DNA of 64,000 nucleotides. It comes from Chthoniobacterales bacterium. Lineage in GTDB: Bacteria; Verrucomicrobiota; Verrucomicrobiia; Chthoniobacterales; JAATET01. Below the pieces are notes generated by a model. It made no database searches. It was not told the DNA's origin and worked only from the letters and a program-made list of their open reading frames with translations. The DNA lies in the NCBI GenBank assembly GCA_036569045.1, contig DATCRI010000037.1, positions 1-64,000 of the forward strand, read 5' to 3'. Made by a program: the position numbers and the translations under genes. Positions 28,559 to 38,107 of this stretch are shown piece by piece; within the stretch, counting starts at the first letter, position 1; each line of letters starts with the position of its first letter.

Positions 28559-29119
28559 TCAGCTCCGCGCGGAAAATCCACTAATCTCTCGCACGCGCGC
28601 CTCGAGCTCCCGCACCCGATTCTCGAGCCGGTGAATCGTGTCCGCCGCCATGTCGAGCTGCCGGCGCTTTTCGAGCAGGCCGACTTCCAGTTCACGAATC
28701 CGCTTTTGCAGGCCGAGGCGAATGACCCCGCGCGACGGCGACCGGCTCAAATCATCGTCCACCTGCAAATCCGGGGCCGGGAAAAACTTCGCCTCGCGGA
28801 AGGGCAACTCCGTGCCCGTGCAGCAATCGAGAATGACCGTGTCGCCCTTGATTTCGCCGTTTTCCAGAAACTCGAGCAGCGAGCCAACCGTGGTCGGTCC
28901 GTAGTAATGATCGTCCTCGAGCTTCACAATCCAGTCCATCCCGAGCTCCGGAATCATCGGCGCCTTCGTCCACACGAGCAAATCGTTCGACAGGGTATCC
29001 TGCGGCGCGATCTGAGCCGTGCCCGCCCATTCGAGAATGCGCGCAAATGTGACGGGGCCGAAAATCTCGCCGTTATCGTGTTTCTTAAGATGCCAGTGCT
29101 CGGATGGGTCGGTGGGCAT
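28559..29119 (-). CDS. GYF-like domain protein with C-terminal coiled coil
   Basis: 186 residues. Two short beta-rich modules with GYF_2-type phrases (WHLKKHDNGEIFGPVTFARILEWA, TLSNDLLVWTKAPMIPELG) are followed by a second copy-like stretch (DDHYYGPTTVGSLLEFLENGEI). From about residue 130 the chain is a coiled coil (LQKRIRELEVGLLEKRRQLD, then IHRLENRVRELEARVREI). Such domains usually mediate protein contacts. Function is unknown; ATG 29119 (MPTDPSEHW) is preferred over a 14-residue upward extension. Confidence 0.72.
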   Translation of the reverse strand: MPTDPSEHWHLKKHDNGEIFGPVTFARILEWAGTAQIAPQDTLSNDLLVWTKAPMIPELGMDWIVKLEDDHYYGPTTVGSLLEFLENGEIKGDTVILDCCTGTELPFREAKFFPAPDLQVDDDLSRSPSRGVIRLGLQKRIRELEVGLLEKRRQLDMAADTIHRLENRVRELEARVREISGFSARS

Positions 29120-29304
29120 TTGGGGAGGAAGCTTTCGACTACCTTCGCCGCCCGGAACCAAAAAAACAAGTGTCTGCGCGCCTCCGGAAAATCAGCAAGT
29201 TTCGGCTTTCCCGGCGAACTCCGTAACCCCCCGCCCCGGCGCTCCGTTTCCCCGCACGCCGCGACTTGCAGAGCGCCCCGAGTGATTCTATGCTGGCCGG
29301 CTCT

Positions 29305-30714
29305 ATGAAACAGACGTTGTTGGACAAAGTGTGGCAGGCTCATTCGGTGCGGGAACTGGCAAACGGCCAGACCCAGCTCCTGATCGGCACGCACTTGATT
29401 CACGAAGTCACCAGCCCGCAGGCCTTCGGCATGCTGCGCGATCTCGGGCTGAAGGTCCTCATGCCGCACCGCACGTTTGCAACCGTCGACCACATCGTGC
29501 CCACCGACGAACGCGAAGAGCCATTTTCCGATCCGCTCGCCGAGGAAATGATCCAGGCGCTGCGCAAGAATTGCGCCGAGAGCGGCGTCACCTTTTTCGA
29601 CCTGCCCACCGGCAAGCAGGGCATCGTTCACATTGTCGGTCCCGAGCAGGGCATCACGCAGCCCGGCACGACCATCGCCTGCGGCGACTCGCACACGAGC
29701 ACGCACGGCGCCTTCGGCGCAATCGCCTTCGGCATCGGCACCAGTCAGGTGCGCGACGTGCTCGCCACGCAGACGATGGCCATCGGCAAGCCAAAGGTTC
29801 GCCGCGTCGAGGTCAACGGCAAACTCAAGCCCGGCGTCTACGCGAAGGACGTCATCCTGCACATCATCCGCAAGCTCGGCGTGAACGGCGGCCTCGGCTA
29901 TGCCTACGAATTCGCCGGCACGACGTTCGACAATTTCACGCAGGAAGAGCGCATGACCGTCTGCAACATGTCGATCGAAGGCGGCGCGCGCGTCGGCTAC
30001 GTCAATCCCGACCAGACGACCTTCGATTACCTCGAGGGCCGCCCATATTCGCCCAAGGGCGCAGAGTGGGATGCCGCCGTCGAGCGCTGGAAGAGCTTCG
30101 CGAGTGACGCGGACGCCGTCTATGACGACATCGTCGTTTACAACGCCGAGGACATCGCGCCGACCGTCACCTGGGGCATCAACCCCGGCCAGGCTGTGTT
30201 CATCGACGAGACCGTGCCCACGCCCGAGGAGCTGCCCGAGAAGGACCGCGCCACCGGCATCGAGGCCCTCGCCCACATGCACCTCACCGGCGGCGCGCCG
30301 ATCAAGGGCACCAAGGTCGATGTCGCCTTCCTCGGCAGCTGCACGAACGGCCGCCTGAGTGATCTCCAGGAAGTCGCCACCTACCTCAAGGGTCGCAAGG
30401 TCAGCCCGAACGTGAAGGCCATCGTCGTCCCCGGCTCGCAGGGCGTCTCGTCCATCGCCGAGTCGCTCGGCCTGGCGGAAATCTTCCGCGACGCCGGCTT
30501 CGAATGGCGTGGCGCCGGTTGCTCGATGTGCCTCGGCATGAATCCCGACAAACTCGTCGGCGAACAGCTCTGCGCCAGCTCGAGCAATCGCAACTTCAAG
30601 GGCCGCCAGGGCTCGCCGACCGGCCGCACCGTGCTCATGAGCCCGCTCATGGTCGCCGCCGCGGCGGTCACGGGTGAGATCGCCGACGCCCGCGAGGTGT
30701 TCGATCTCGTCTAG
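29305..30714 (+). CDS. leuC: 3-isopropylmalate dehydratase large subunit
   Basis: 469 residues, normal length. With LeuD it isomerises 2-isopropylmalate in leucine synthesis. The 4Fe-4S ligands are in FLGSCTNGR and [41 protein letters not shown] and [13 protein letters not shown]-type ([14 protein letters not shown]) motifs are clear. ATG 29305 gives [15 protein letters not shown], the usual LeuC start. The intervening TraB/GumN-like gene begins 5 bp after the stop, and leuD comes after it. Confidence 0.97.
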   Translation: MKQTLLDKVWQAHSVRELANGQTQLLIGTHLIHEVTSPQAFGMLRDLGLKVLMPHRTFATVDHIVPTDEREEPFSDPLAEEMIQALRKNCAESGVTFFDLPTGKQGIVHIVGPEQGITQPGTTIACGDSHTSTHGAFGAIAFGIGTSQVRDVLATQTMAIGKPKVRRVEVNGKLKPGVYAKDVILHIIRKLGVNGGLGYAYEFAGTTFDNFTQEERMTVCNMSIEGGARVGYVNPDQTTFDYLEGRPYSPKGAEWDAAVERWKSFASDADAVYDDIVVYNAEDIAPTVTWGINPGQAVFIDETVPTPEELPEKDRATGIEALAHMHLTGGAPIKGTKVDVAFLGSCTNGRLSDLQEVATYLKGRKVSPNVKAIVVPGSQGVSSIAESLGLAEIFRDAGFEWRGAGCSMCLGMNPDKLVGEQLCASSSNRNFKGRQGSPTGRTVLMSPLMVAAAAVTGEIADAREVFDLV

Positions 30715-30719
30715 CGATC

Positions 30720-31652
30720 TTGAACTTTCGGTTTCGGCTCTCGGATTGGCGGCGCGCGAGCGCCGTCTTCCTTCTCGCACTCTCGCTCGCGCATTCGTCG
30801 GCATCCGCCGCCGGCGCGCCCTACCTTTGGAAGATCGAGGGAGCCAGGGTGCCGTCGTGGATCTTCGGCACGATTCACCTCGCCCGCCCGGATGTCGCCA
30901 CGCCTCCCGCCGTGGTGCGCGCCGCCGCCGAAAGCGCCGATGCCGTATTCACGGAGATCCCAATGGACCGCGAAACCCTCCTGGCGCTCGCCCCACGGCT
31001 CCTGCTCCCTCCCGACAAGTCACTCTCCGCGATCGCCGGCCCCGAGATCGTCGCATCCCTGAAAGCTGAGCTTCGTCATTCCGAGGGCGGGCTCGCCGCG
31101 ATACCCGCCTCCTTCGATCGCCTCAAGCCCTGGGCCGCCGCCGTTTCGTTGCTGGAACTCGATGATCAGTCGAAATACCCGGGCCTTCTCGCGCTGGATA
31201 CGACCCTCTTCCGCCACGCCGCCGCTGCCGGCAAGGAAACCGGAGGCCTCGAAACACCCGCCGAGCAGCTCGCCATTTTCGACGATCTCGCCGAGGCCGA
31301 GCAGATCACCATTCTGCGAGAAACCCTCGCTCAGCTCCGAGACTTCCGCGCGAAGGGCAGGAGCCTTTCCGACACCCTCGCCGCGCTCTATCTCGCCGGC
31401 GACCTCACCGCACTCGTCACGGAACTCAACAAGCTTGACGCCATCTCCGATGATCCCGCGCTCAGCGCGAAACTCATGGACCGCCTGCTCGACCAGCGAA
31501 ATGCCCGCATGGCCGAGCGGATCATCCGAAAGCTCCGCGACCAGCCGGAGAAATCCTGGTTCTTCGCCGTGGGCGCCGCGCACCTCGAAGGCGACAGCGG
31601 TCTCCTCGCCGCCTTTGAAAAAGCCGGTTTCAAACTGACGCGAACCCGGTAA
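30720..31652 (+). CDS. TraB/GumN family putative protease-like protein
   Basis: 310 residues from TTG 30720, with a signal peptide (SAVFLLALSLAHSSASAAG). Family motifs: WIFGTIHLARPD near the N-terminus, and FFAVGAAHLEGDSGLLAAFEKAGF at the end (given in two halves), which supply the conserved GTxH and GxxH positions. TraB/GumN proteins are related to Tiki metalloproteases; bacterial roles are poorly known. It separates leuC from leuD, 5 bp after the former and 38 bp before the latter. Confidence 0.85.
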   Translation: MNFRFRLSDWRRASAVFLLALSLAHSSASAAGAPYLWKIEGARVPSWIFGTIHLARPDVATPPAVVRAAAESADAVFTEIPMDRETLLALAPRLLLPPDKSLSAIAGPEIVASLKAELRHSEGGLAAIPASFDRLKPWAAAVSLLELDDQSKYPGLLALDTTLFRHAAAAGKETGGLETPAEQLAIFDDLAEAEQITILRETLAQLRDFRAKGRSLSDTLAALYLAGDLTALVTELNKLDAISDDPALSAKLMDRLLDQRNARMAERIIRKLRDQPEKSWFFAVGAAHLEGDSGLLAAFEKAGFKLTRTR

Positions 31653-31690
31653 ACTCTTCCACACTCAAAACTCCGCTTAGCGAATTCCTT

Positions 31691-32299
31691 ATGGCCCTCG
31701 AAAAGATCACCCAGGTCGCCGGCACGGCAATCTACGTTCCCGGCGACGACATCGACACCGACCGCATCATCCCCGCGCGTTTCATGAAATGCGTCACGTT
31801 CGACGGTCTCGGCGAATTCGCATTCATCGACGTCCGCGTCGATCCCACCACCGGCGAAAAGACCGACCACCCGCTCAACGATCCCCGCTTCGCCGGCGCC
31901 AGCATCCTGCTCTCCGGCTCGAACTTCGGCTGCGGCAGCTCGCGTGAGCACGCCCCGCAGGCCCTCTACCGCTACGGCTTCCGCGCCATCATCGCCGAGA
32001 GCTTTGCGGAAATCTTCTTCGGCAACTCCACCACGCTCGGCATTCCCTGCATGGTCATGAGCCAGGCCGACATCGCCGCCGTTGCCGCGCTCGTCGAGGC
32101 CGACCCTGCCGCCGAGGTCACCGTCGACGTCACCGAGGGCAAGGTCTCGATCGCCGACATGGACTTCAAGGCCGCCGTCCCGCCGCAGGCTCGCGAAGTC
32201 CTGATCGCCGGCAAATGGGACGCCATCGCCGATTTGCTCGAGGCCGTGCCCGCGGTGAAGGACACCGCCGCGAAGCTGCCTTACATGCAGACGGCGTAA
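31691..32299 (+). CDS. leuD: 3-isopropylmalate dehydratase small subunit
   Basis: 202 residues, normal for LeuD. It forms the swivelling domain that completes the active site on LeuC. GDDIDTDRIIPARFMK, NFGCGSSREHAPQAL and the SFAEIFFGNSTTLGIPC segment are typical. It ends 10 bp from the convergent HAD gene, leaving no room for a separate terminator. Confidence 0.96.
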   Translation: MALEKITQVAGTAIYVPGDDIDTDRIIPARFMKCVTFDGLGEFAFIDVRVDPTTGEKTDHPLNDPRFAGASILLSGSNFGCGSSREHAPQALYRYGFRAIIAESFAEIFFGNSTTLGIPCMVMSQADIAAVAALVEADPAAEVTVDVTEGKVSIADMDFKAAVPPQAREVLIAGKWDAIADLLEAVPAVKDTAAKLPYMQTA

Positions 32300-32309
32300 G
32301 CCCCCGCGC

Positions 32310-33089
32310 TCACAATCCCAGCGCCGCCGGCAGATCGGCAAACGAGTCGATCATGACATCCGGGGAGACCTTCGCCGAGCGCAGGTCTTCCTCGCGAAAT
32401 TTTCCCGTGCGCACGAGCACGCCACGCAGACCCGCGCCCTGCCCGCCTCCCACATCGCCCTCGAGGTCATCCCCGACCGAAGCCACGGCGTCCAGAGGCA
32501 CTCCCAGGGCCGCCACCGCCGTCTCGAAAAACGCGCGCGCCGGCTTGCCGAGCAACGTCGCCTCGCGACGGCTCCCGTATTCCAGCGCCCGCACAAACGC
32601 CCCGACGTCGAGACGCATTCCCTCGGCCGCGCGATACATTCGATTCTCCGCCAGCGCGTAAAAATCCGCTCCCGCGAGGAGCAGCTGGAAGGCGCGATTC
32701 AATCTCTCCGCCGTAAAATCCGCGCCGAGATCCCCCACCACAACCGCCGCCGCGCCATCATCCACGGCGTCGATCCCCTCCATGTCCGCCAGCACGGGCG
32801 CCTTCAGCAGGAAATGCGCCCGCTTCACCCTGTGCTCACGCAGCACCGCAGCCGCGACCCGTGGCGCCGTGAAGATATCGTCCGCATCAATCGCGAGTCC
32901 CAATTCCTCGAGATGGGCCACGATCATCGCGAGTGGCTTGCTGGTCGTATTCGTGAGAAATCGCAGGGGCAGCCCCGCCTCGCGCAACCGCTTCAACGCT
33001 TCACGCACCCCGGGCAAGATCTCGTCGCCGACATACAGCGTGCCGTCGAGATCGATCACCAGCCCCCGCACTCCCCGCAGCGCCTCCAT
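32310..33089 (-). CDS. HAD-IIA family sugar-phosphatase-like hydrolase
   Basis: 259 residues. HAD motif I is VIDLDGTLYVGDEILPGV, motif II FLTNTTSK, motif III lysine in LLGKPARAFFETAV and motif IV SVGDDLEGDVGGGQGAG. The C2 cap between motifs II and III places it with NagD/HDHD2-like phosphatases, which act on small phosphorylated metabolites. The substrate is unknown. The open frame extends far upstream antisense to other genes, but ATG 33089 is the natural start. Confidence 0.85.
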   Translation of the reverse strand: MEALRGVRGLVIDLDGTLYVGDEILPGVREALKRLREAGLPLRFLTNTTSKPLAMIVAHLEELGLAIDADDIFTAPRVAAAVLREHRVKRAHFLLKAPVLADMEGIDAVDDGAAAVVVGDLGADFTAERLNRAFQLLLAGADFYALAENRMYRAAEGMRLDVGAFVRALEYGSRREATLLGKPARAFFETAVAALGVPLDAVASVGDDLEGDVGGGQGAGLRGVLVRTGKFREEDLRSAKVSPDVMIDSFADLPAALGL

Positions 33090-33143
33090 GGCTCGAAGAT
33101 TAGCATTTGCCGGGCCCCGACGCAGGTGGATTATTGAAGAGTC

Positions 33144-34127
33144 ATGCTCGCTGCGCGCCTTCACGGATTCGGAAAACCCGCCGATGTTCTCTCTCTCGAA
33201 GAACTCTCCCTCGCCGCCCCGGCAACGAACGAAGTCCAGCTCGAGATGCTCGCCGCGCCGATCAACCCGGCCGACCTCAACGTCATCGCCGGCACCTATG
33301 GCCAGCTCCCCGAGCCTCCGGCCATCATTGGCAACGAGGGCGCCGGTCGCATCGTCGCCGTCGGCGCGGAAGTCACCACGCTTCATCCCGGCGATCTCGT
33401 CGTGCCTCTCCCGCTGGGCTCGTGGTGCGGCGCCCGCAATGTTCCGGCGGATGAAGTCATCCCGCTTCCCGTCGGCATCGATCCCGCTCAGGCCGCCATG
33501 CTCAGCATCAATCCCCCGTCCGCCTACGCCATGCTGCATGACTTCCAGACGCTCTCGCCCGGCGACTGGATCGTTCAAAACGCCGCGAATTCCGGCGTCG
33601 GACGCTGCGTGATTCCGATCGCCCGTCGTCTCGGCCTCCGCACGCTGAACGTTGTCCGCCGGCCCGAACTCGTCGACGAACTGCTCGCCCTCGGCGCGGA
33701 CCGTGTCGTCACCGAGGAAACCGATCTTCGCGCGGAGGGGCGCAACCTCATGGACGGCGCACAGGCCCGGCTCGCCCTCAACGCTGTCGGCGGCGCCAGC
33801 GCCCTGAATCTCGCGAACGCCCTCGCGCCCGGCAGCCCGCTCGTCACCTACGGAGCCATGAGCCGCCAGCCGCTCAAAATCCCCAACGGCCTCGTGATTT
33901 TCGGCGGACTCAGCTTCCACGGCTTCTGGCTGCGACGGTGGTTTCTCGAGAAGCCAGCCGCCGAGCAGCACCGGGTCTTCGCCCTGCTGGCGGAAATGAT
34001 CCGTGAGGGCGCCCTTTACGTTCCCATCCATCGCACGTTTCCCCTGCGCGAGATCCACGCCGCCATTCAGGAAGCCGAGGGAGAACGCCGCTCCGGGAAA
34101 GTTCTGCTCGATTTGCGGGCCGATTAA
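33144..34127 (+). CDS. MDR-family oxidoreductase, enoyl reductase (MECR)-like
   Basis: 327 residues of the zinc-independent medium-chain dehydrogenase group. APINPADLNVIAGTYG, PAIIGNEGAGRIVAVG and INPPSAYAMLHDF match 2-enoyl-thioester reductases, and the NADPH-binding loop is VQNAANSGVGRCVIPIARRL. No structural or catalytic zinc cysteines are present. Enzymes of this type reduce trans-2-enoyl-CoA or quinone substrates with NADPH; MECR-like is the best guess. Its start lies 54 bp from the divergent HAD gene. Confidence 0.8.
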   Translation: MLAARLHGFGKPADVLSLEELSLAAPATNEVQLEMLAAPINPADLNVIAGTYGQLPEPPAIIGNEGAGRIVAVGAEVTTLHPGDLVVPLPLGSWCGARNVPADEVIPLPVGIDPAQAAMLSINPPSAYAMLHDFQTLSPGDWIVQNAANSGVGRCVIPIARRLGLRTLNVVRRPELVDELLALGADRVVTEETDLRAEGRNLMDGAQARLALNAVGGASALNLANALAPGSPLVTYGAMSRQPLKIPNGLVIFGGLSFHGFWLRRWFLEKPAAEQHRVFALLAEMIREGALYVPIHRTFPLREIHAAIQEAEGERRSGKVLLDLRAD

Positions 34128-34181
34128 TTCCGTGCGCGAGCGCTTTGCGCGGCCGGAAAATCTGCTAGAACTTCCCGGCTC

Positions 34182-35828
34182 ATGGAAACGATCGTCATCG
34201 GCCACCGGAATCCCGACATGGATGCCATTGTGTCGGCCATCGCCTACGCCGAACTCAAGCGCCAGACTGGAGACGCCACCGCCATCGCCGGCCGCTGCGG
34301 CAATACGAACGAACGCATCGACTTCGTGCTCGAGAAATTCGGCGTGCCCGCTCCCGTCTTTTACAGCGACGTCCGGCCCCGCGTGGGCGACGTCATGGAA
34401 CGCGACGTCCTCTCTGTCCACGTCCACGAGCCCGTCTATAACGCGATGCTCCAGATCGGCGAGAACCGCTTTCGCGGCGTGCCCGTCGTCGATGACGAAA
34501 ACCGCTGCCTCGGCCTCATCTCGAGTTTCAAGATCAGCCGTCACCTCTTCCCGCAGCCGGAGGAAATCCGCAGCGCCCGCGAAGTCGACTCGTCCCTCGC
34601 CAATCTCTGCACCACCATTCACGGCACGGTGCTCGTCGGCTCCCCCTGCACCGAAAGCGCTCGCTACCTTCTGGTGGTGGCGGCGACGCGCACCGGCTCG
34701 CTCCGTAAGCGCATCGAGAAACTCGACGTCGAGCGCATCGTTCTCATCGTCGGCGATCGCTCCAACGTCCAGCACCTCGCAATCGAAGCCGGCGTGAAGG
34801 CGCTCGTCGTCACCGGCGGCCTCGAGGTCGAAGAAGACGTCCTTGCCGCCGCCCGCGCGAAGGGCACCGTCGTCGTCAGCTCGCCCTACGACACCGCGAC
34901 CACCGTCCTTCTCGCCCGCAGCTCCGTGAGTGCCGAGCGAATGCTTTACGCCGACTTTCAGTCCCTCCAGCCGGACCTTCCCCTCGAGGAAGCCCGGCGC
35001 GAAATCGTTCTCTCCTCGCAATTTGCCTTCCCGGTCATCGACGAGACCGGCCGCCTCGAGGGCGTCCTTTCCAAGAGCGATTTTCTCAAGCCGATCCCGC
35101 GACAGCTCATCCTCGTCGATCACAACGAGCTTTCCCAGGCCGTCAAAGGCGCCGAGACGCTTCCCGTCCTCGAGATTATCGACCACCATCGCCTCGGCGC
35201 CGTCAGCACGGAGACGCCCATCCTGTTCCTGAACCGTCCCGTCGGTTCGACCAGCACGATCGTGGCCACCTGCTGGGAACAGGCCGGCGTGCCCATTCCC
35301 AGGCCGATCGCCGGCATCCTCATGGCGGGCGTCATTTCGGATACGCTCAACCTCACCTCTCCCACGACCACCGACGTCGACCGTAGCATCATGGCCCGCC
35401 TGTCCGCCATCGTCGGGATCGAGCCCGCCAAGCTCGCCGCGGAAATTTTCTCCGTCGGTTCCCCGCTTCTCACCATGAGCCCGGACCAGGCCGTCACCGC
35501 GGACTGCAAGGAATACGAGGAAGGCGCCACCCGCTTCAGCGCCGCGCAGATCGAGGAACTCTCCTTCTCGCACTTCCCCGAGAAAAAGGACGAACTCATG
35601 GAGGCTGTCGAACGCTTTCGCGCCTCGCGCAGTCTGCTGTTTTCCGCCCTGCTCATCACGGACATCAACACCCAGAACTCCGTGCTGATCGTGCGCGGTG
35701 ACGAGAGCTTCACCCGGCACATCGATTACCCCTCCATCGAGCCCCATCTCTGGCAGCTCGACGGCGTCGTCTCCCGCAAGAAACAGCTCCTGCCCTATCT
35801 CACCAGCCTGCTCTCGCGCGCCGTGTAA
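34182..35828 (+). CDS. ppaC: Manganese-dependent inorganic pyrophosphatase with CBS and DRTGG domains
   Basis: 548 residues. The DHH domain is split by a regulatory insert: IGHRNPDMDAIVSAIAYAEL (metal and catalytic) at the start, VDHNELSQA and EIIDHHRLG after residue 300, and the DHHA2 domain at the end (RGDESFTRHIDYPSIEPHLWQLDG, in parts). Between them are CBS motifs (VGDVMERDVLSVHVHEPV, RFRGVPVVDDENRCLGLIS) interrupted by a DRTGG domain. CBS-containing enzymes of this class bind adenine nucleotides and are thereby regulated. It hydrolyses PPi in the cytoplasm. Confidence 0.92.
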   Translation: METIVIGHRNPDMDAIVSAIAYAELKRQTGDATAIAGRCGNTNERIDFVLEKFGVPAPVFYSDVRPRVGDVMERDVLSVHVHEPVYNAMLQIGENRFRGVPVVDDENRCLGLISSFKISRHLFPQPEEIRSAREVDSSLANLCTTIHGTVLVGSPCTESARYLLVVAATRTGSLRKRIEKLDVERIVLIVGDRSNVQHLAIEAGVKALVVTGGLEVEEDVLAAARAKGTVVVSSPYDTATTVLLARSSVSAERMLYADFQSLQPDLPLEEARREIVLSSQFAFPVIDETGRLEGVLSKSDFLKPIPRQLILVDHNELSQAVKGAETLPVLEIIDHHRLGAVSTETPILFLNRPVGSTSTIVATCWEQAGVPIPRPIAGILMAGVISDTLNLTSPTTTDVDRSIMARLSAIVGIEPAKLAAEIFSVGSPLLTMSPDQAVTADCKEYEEGATRFSAAQIEELSFSHFPEKKDELMEAVERFRASRSLLFSALLITDINTQNSVLIVRGDESFTRHIDYPSIEPHLWQLDGVVSRKKQLLPYLTSLLSRAV

Positions 35829-35836
35829 GCAGGAAA

Positions 35837-35868
35837 GGACTTGGAGATCTCATAAGTCCTCCAAGTCC
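35837..35868. terminator. Terminator-like hairpin between ppaC and ohr
   Basis: GGACTTGGAG (35837-35846) pairs perfectly with CTCCAAGTCC (35859-35868) around a 12-nt loop. It lies between convergent genes. No T-tract follows on either side, so strength is uncertain. Confidence 0.55.
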
Positions 35869-35884
35869 CCGTGACGCCGCCCCC

Positions 35885-36280
35885 TCACACCACATTCGTC
35901 TCGACCTCGATGTTGCCATGCGTGGCCTTCGAGTAAGGGCAGATGTCATGCGCCGCCGCCACCAGCTCCTCCGCCACCTCGCGGTCCAGCCCCGGCAAGC
36001 TCACATCCAGCCGCGCCGAGAGGAAAAACGCCCCGTCCGCCAGGTTCAGGTGGATCTCCGCGTCCACCGCGGCATCCGGCGGCAGGGCGACCTTCCTTCG
36101 CGAGGCCGCCAGCCCCAGCGCCCCGAGGTAGCAGGCCGACCATGCCACGCCGAAGAGATTTTCGGCCGCCGGGTGCGGCTCGGGAAGTTTGACGTCGACG
36201 AAACCGTCGGCACTCCGCCCAGCCCCCTCGGGGCCAGCGGTCGTGTGAGTCTTGCCAGTAAAGAGAACCTTCGCGCTCAT
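35885..36280 (-). CDS. ohr: Organic hydroperoxide resistance protein Ohr
   Basis: 131 residues of the Ohr/OsmC fold. It reduces organic peroxides with its two cysteines, here in AWSACYLGAL and DICPYSKATHGNIEV. MSAKVLFTGKTHTTAGPEG is the usual Ohr start. Length is slightly under the family mean (about 140). No OhrR regulator gene is next to it; upstream lies 195 bp containing a small GCCTGCC/GGCAGGC hairpin at 36312-36329. Confidence 0.93.
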   Translation of the reverse strand: MSAKVLFTGKTHTTAGPEGAGRSADGFVDVKLPEPHPAAENLFGVAWSACYLGALGLAASRRKVALPPDAAVDAEIHLNLADGAFFLSARLDVSLPGLDREVAEELVAAAHDICPYSKATHGNIEVETNVV

Positions 36281-36475
36281 GGAGATGTCCTTTCGTTGGT
36301 TAGGGTGATTCGCCTGCCGACCGGCAGGCCCTTGCCACGAACCCTACCCCGCATTGGCGAAAAATCGAGTTCCGGTCGACACCAGCTTCTGACCCTGCCC
36401 GTCTGATCGGAGCGTCTATCGAACCGCCGGTGGAGCGCGCTGCCGTTTGGACGAGTAAAGAACCTGGCAATCCCC

Positions 36476-38107
36476 TCAGTGCTCGGTCGCCTTTTCGGCA
36501 CCGAGGCCGGTGCTGGCCCGCACGGTCAGCTCGGTGAATTTTTCGGCGCGGGCGGGGGCGCGGGAGAGCAGCGTGCCGAGGATCGCGCCAAGGAAGCCGA
36601 GCGGGATGCTCACGAGGCCGGGATTCTTGAGCGGGAAGAGCGGCGTGCCGGCGATGAGCGCCTTCGCATCCGTGCCCATCACGCTCGGGCTCACGAGGAT
36701 GAGCGCGATGGAGCTCACGAGCCCCACGGCCATGCCGGTGACGGCGCCGGCGGTGTTGAAGCGGCGCCAGAAAAGGGAGAAGACGAGCGCGGGGAGGTTC
36801 GCGCTGGCGGCGACGGCAAAGGCGAGGCCGACGAGGAAGGCGACGTTGATCGTCTGCAGTTTGATGGCGAGCACGATGGAGATTGCGCCGACGACGAAGG
36901 CGGTGACGCGGGCGACGAAGACTTCTTCGCCGGGCCGGTGCTCGCGCCGGTGGTGGATGACGTTCGTCCAGAAGTCGTGGGCGAGGCTCGTGCTGGCGCT
37001 GATGGTGAGGCCGGCGACGACGGCGAGGATGGTGGCGAAGGCGACGGCGCTGATGAAGGCGAAGAGCACCTCGCCGCCGAGCGCCTGCGCGAGCAGGGGT
37101 GCGCTCATGTTGTCGTTTGGCTTGCCGCCCACGACGATGCGATCCGGCGTAAGGATGGTGGCCGCGCCAAAGCCGAGGAAGGTCGTCATCAAGTAGAACG
37201 AGCCGATGATGACCATGGCCCAGACGACGGAGGCGCGGGCGGTGGGCGCGTCGGGCACGGTGTAGAAGCGCACGAGGACGTGGGGCAGGCCGGCGGTGCC
37301 GAGCACGAGGGCGAGGCCGAGCGAGATCATGTCGAGCGGGCCCCAGCCATGGGTGACGGCGGCGCCGAATTTCAAGCCGGGCTCGAGGAAATTCCGCGTG
37401 ACGAGCTCGCCATTCTGGTGGAACGAGACGTGGGTGATGGCGTCGAGGAATTTCGCGAAGCTGTAGTCGAAGTGCCGCATCACGAGCACGCTGAGCAGCA
37501 GCGAGCCGGACATGAGGAGCACAGCCTTGATGATCTGCACCCAGGTGGTCGCGAGCATGCCGCCGAAGACGACGTAGATGATCATGAGCGCGCCGACGGC
37601 GACGACGGCCATCTCGTAGCTCACGCCGGGGAGCAGGAGCTTCACGAGCGCGCCGGCGCCGACCATCTGGGCGATCATGTAGAACGTGGAGACGGTGAGC
37701 GTGCTGAGCGAGGCCATGGCGCGCACGGGCCGCGGGCTCATGCGGAAGGCGAGCACGTCGGCCATCGTGTATTTGCCGGTGTTCCGCAGCGGCTCGGCGA
37801 CGAGGAGCAGCACGGTGAGGTAGGCGACGAGGAAACCGACGGAGTAGAGGAAACCGTCGTAGCCGTTGAAGGCGATCATGCCCGCGATGCCGAGGAAGCT
37901 GGCCGCGCTCATGTAATCGCCGCCAATGGCGAGGCCATTCTGCCAGCCGGTGATGCGTCGGCCGGCAGCGAAATACGCGCTCGCGCCGGAGGATCGCCGG
38001 GCGCTCCACCACGTGACGGCGAGCGTGGCGGCGACGAACGCGAGGAACATGGAGAGCGCCACGTGGCTCTCCGATGCGGCCTGGGCAAACAGCGGAAGCG
38101 GGCTCAT
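36476..38107 (-). CDS. actP: Acetate/monocarboxylate sodium:solute symporter (ActP-like)
   Basis: 543 residues with about 13 membrane spans of the SSS family. Motifs: WWSARRSSGASAYFAAGRRITGWQNGLAIGGDYMSAASFLGI (in pieces), GFLVAYLTVLLLVAEPLRNTGKYTMADV, TMIAQMVGAG-like YMIAQMVGAGALVKLLL and LVLGTAGLPHVLVRFYTVPD. These match ActP, which takes up acetate with Na+. The DUF485 gene overlaps its start by 4 bp, the standard yjcH-actP pairing. No acetyl-CoA synthetase gene lies alongside. Confidence 0.9.
   Translation of the reverse strand: MSPLPLFAQAASESHVALSMFLAFVAATLAVTWWSARRSSGASAYFAAGRRITGWQNGLAIGGDYMSAASFLGIAGMIAFNGYDGFLYSVGFLVAYLTVLLLVAEPLRNTGKYTMADVLAFRMSPRPVRAMASLSTLTVSTFYMIAQMVGAGALVKLLLPGVSYEMAVVAVGALMIIYVVFGGMLATTWVQIIKAVLLMSGSLLLSVLVMRHFDYSFAKFLDAITHVSFHQNGELVTRNFLEPGLKFGAAVTHGWGPLDMISLGLALVLGTAGLPHVLVRFYTVPDAPTARASVVWAMVIIGSFYLMTTFLGFGAATILTPDRIVVGGKPNDNMSAPLLAQALGGEVLFAFISAVAFATILAVVAGLTISASTSLAHDFWTNVIHHRREHRPGEEVFVARVTAFVVGAISIVLAIKLQTINVAFLVGLAFAVAASANLPALVFSLFWRRFNTAGAVTGMAVGLVSSIALILVSPSVMGTDAKALIAGTPLFPLKNPGLVSIPLGFLGAILGTLLSRAPARAEKFTELTVRASTGLGAEKATEH

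Noticed and set aside
32310-35747. 1145-codon minus-strand open frame
   Set aside because: Only its last 259 codons encode a protein (the HAD hydrolase). The rest is antisense to two well-supported plus-strand genes and is an effect of high GC.
36312-36329. GCCTGCC-gacc-GGCAGGC hairpin between actP and ohr
   Set aside because: Short, without a T-tract and not clearly placed at the end of either gene; no role can be supported.
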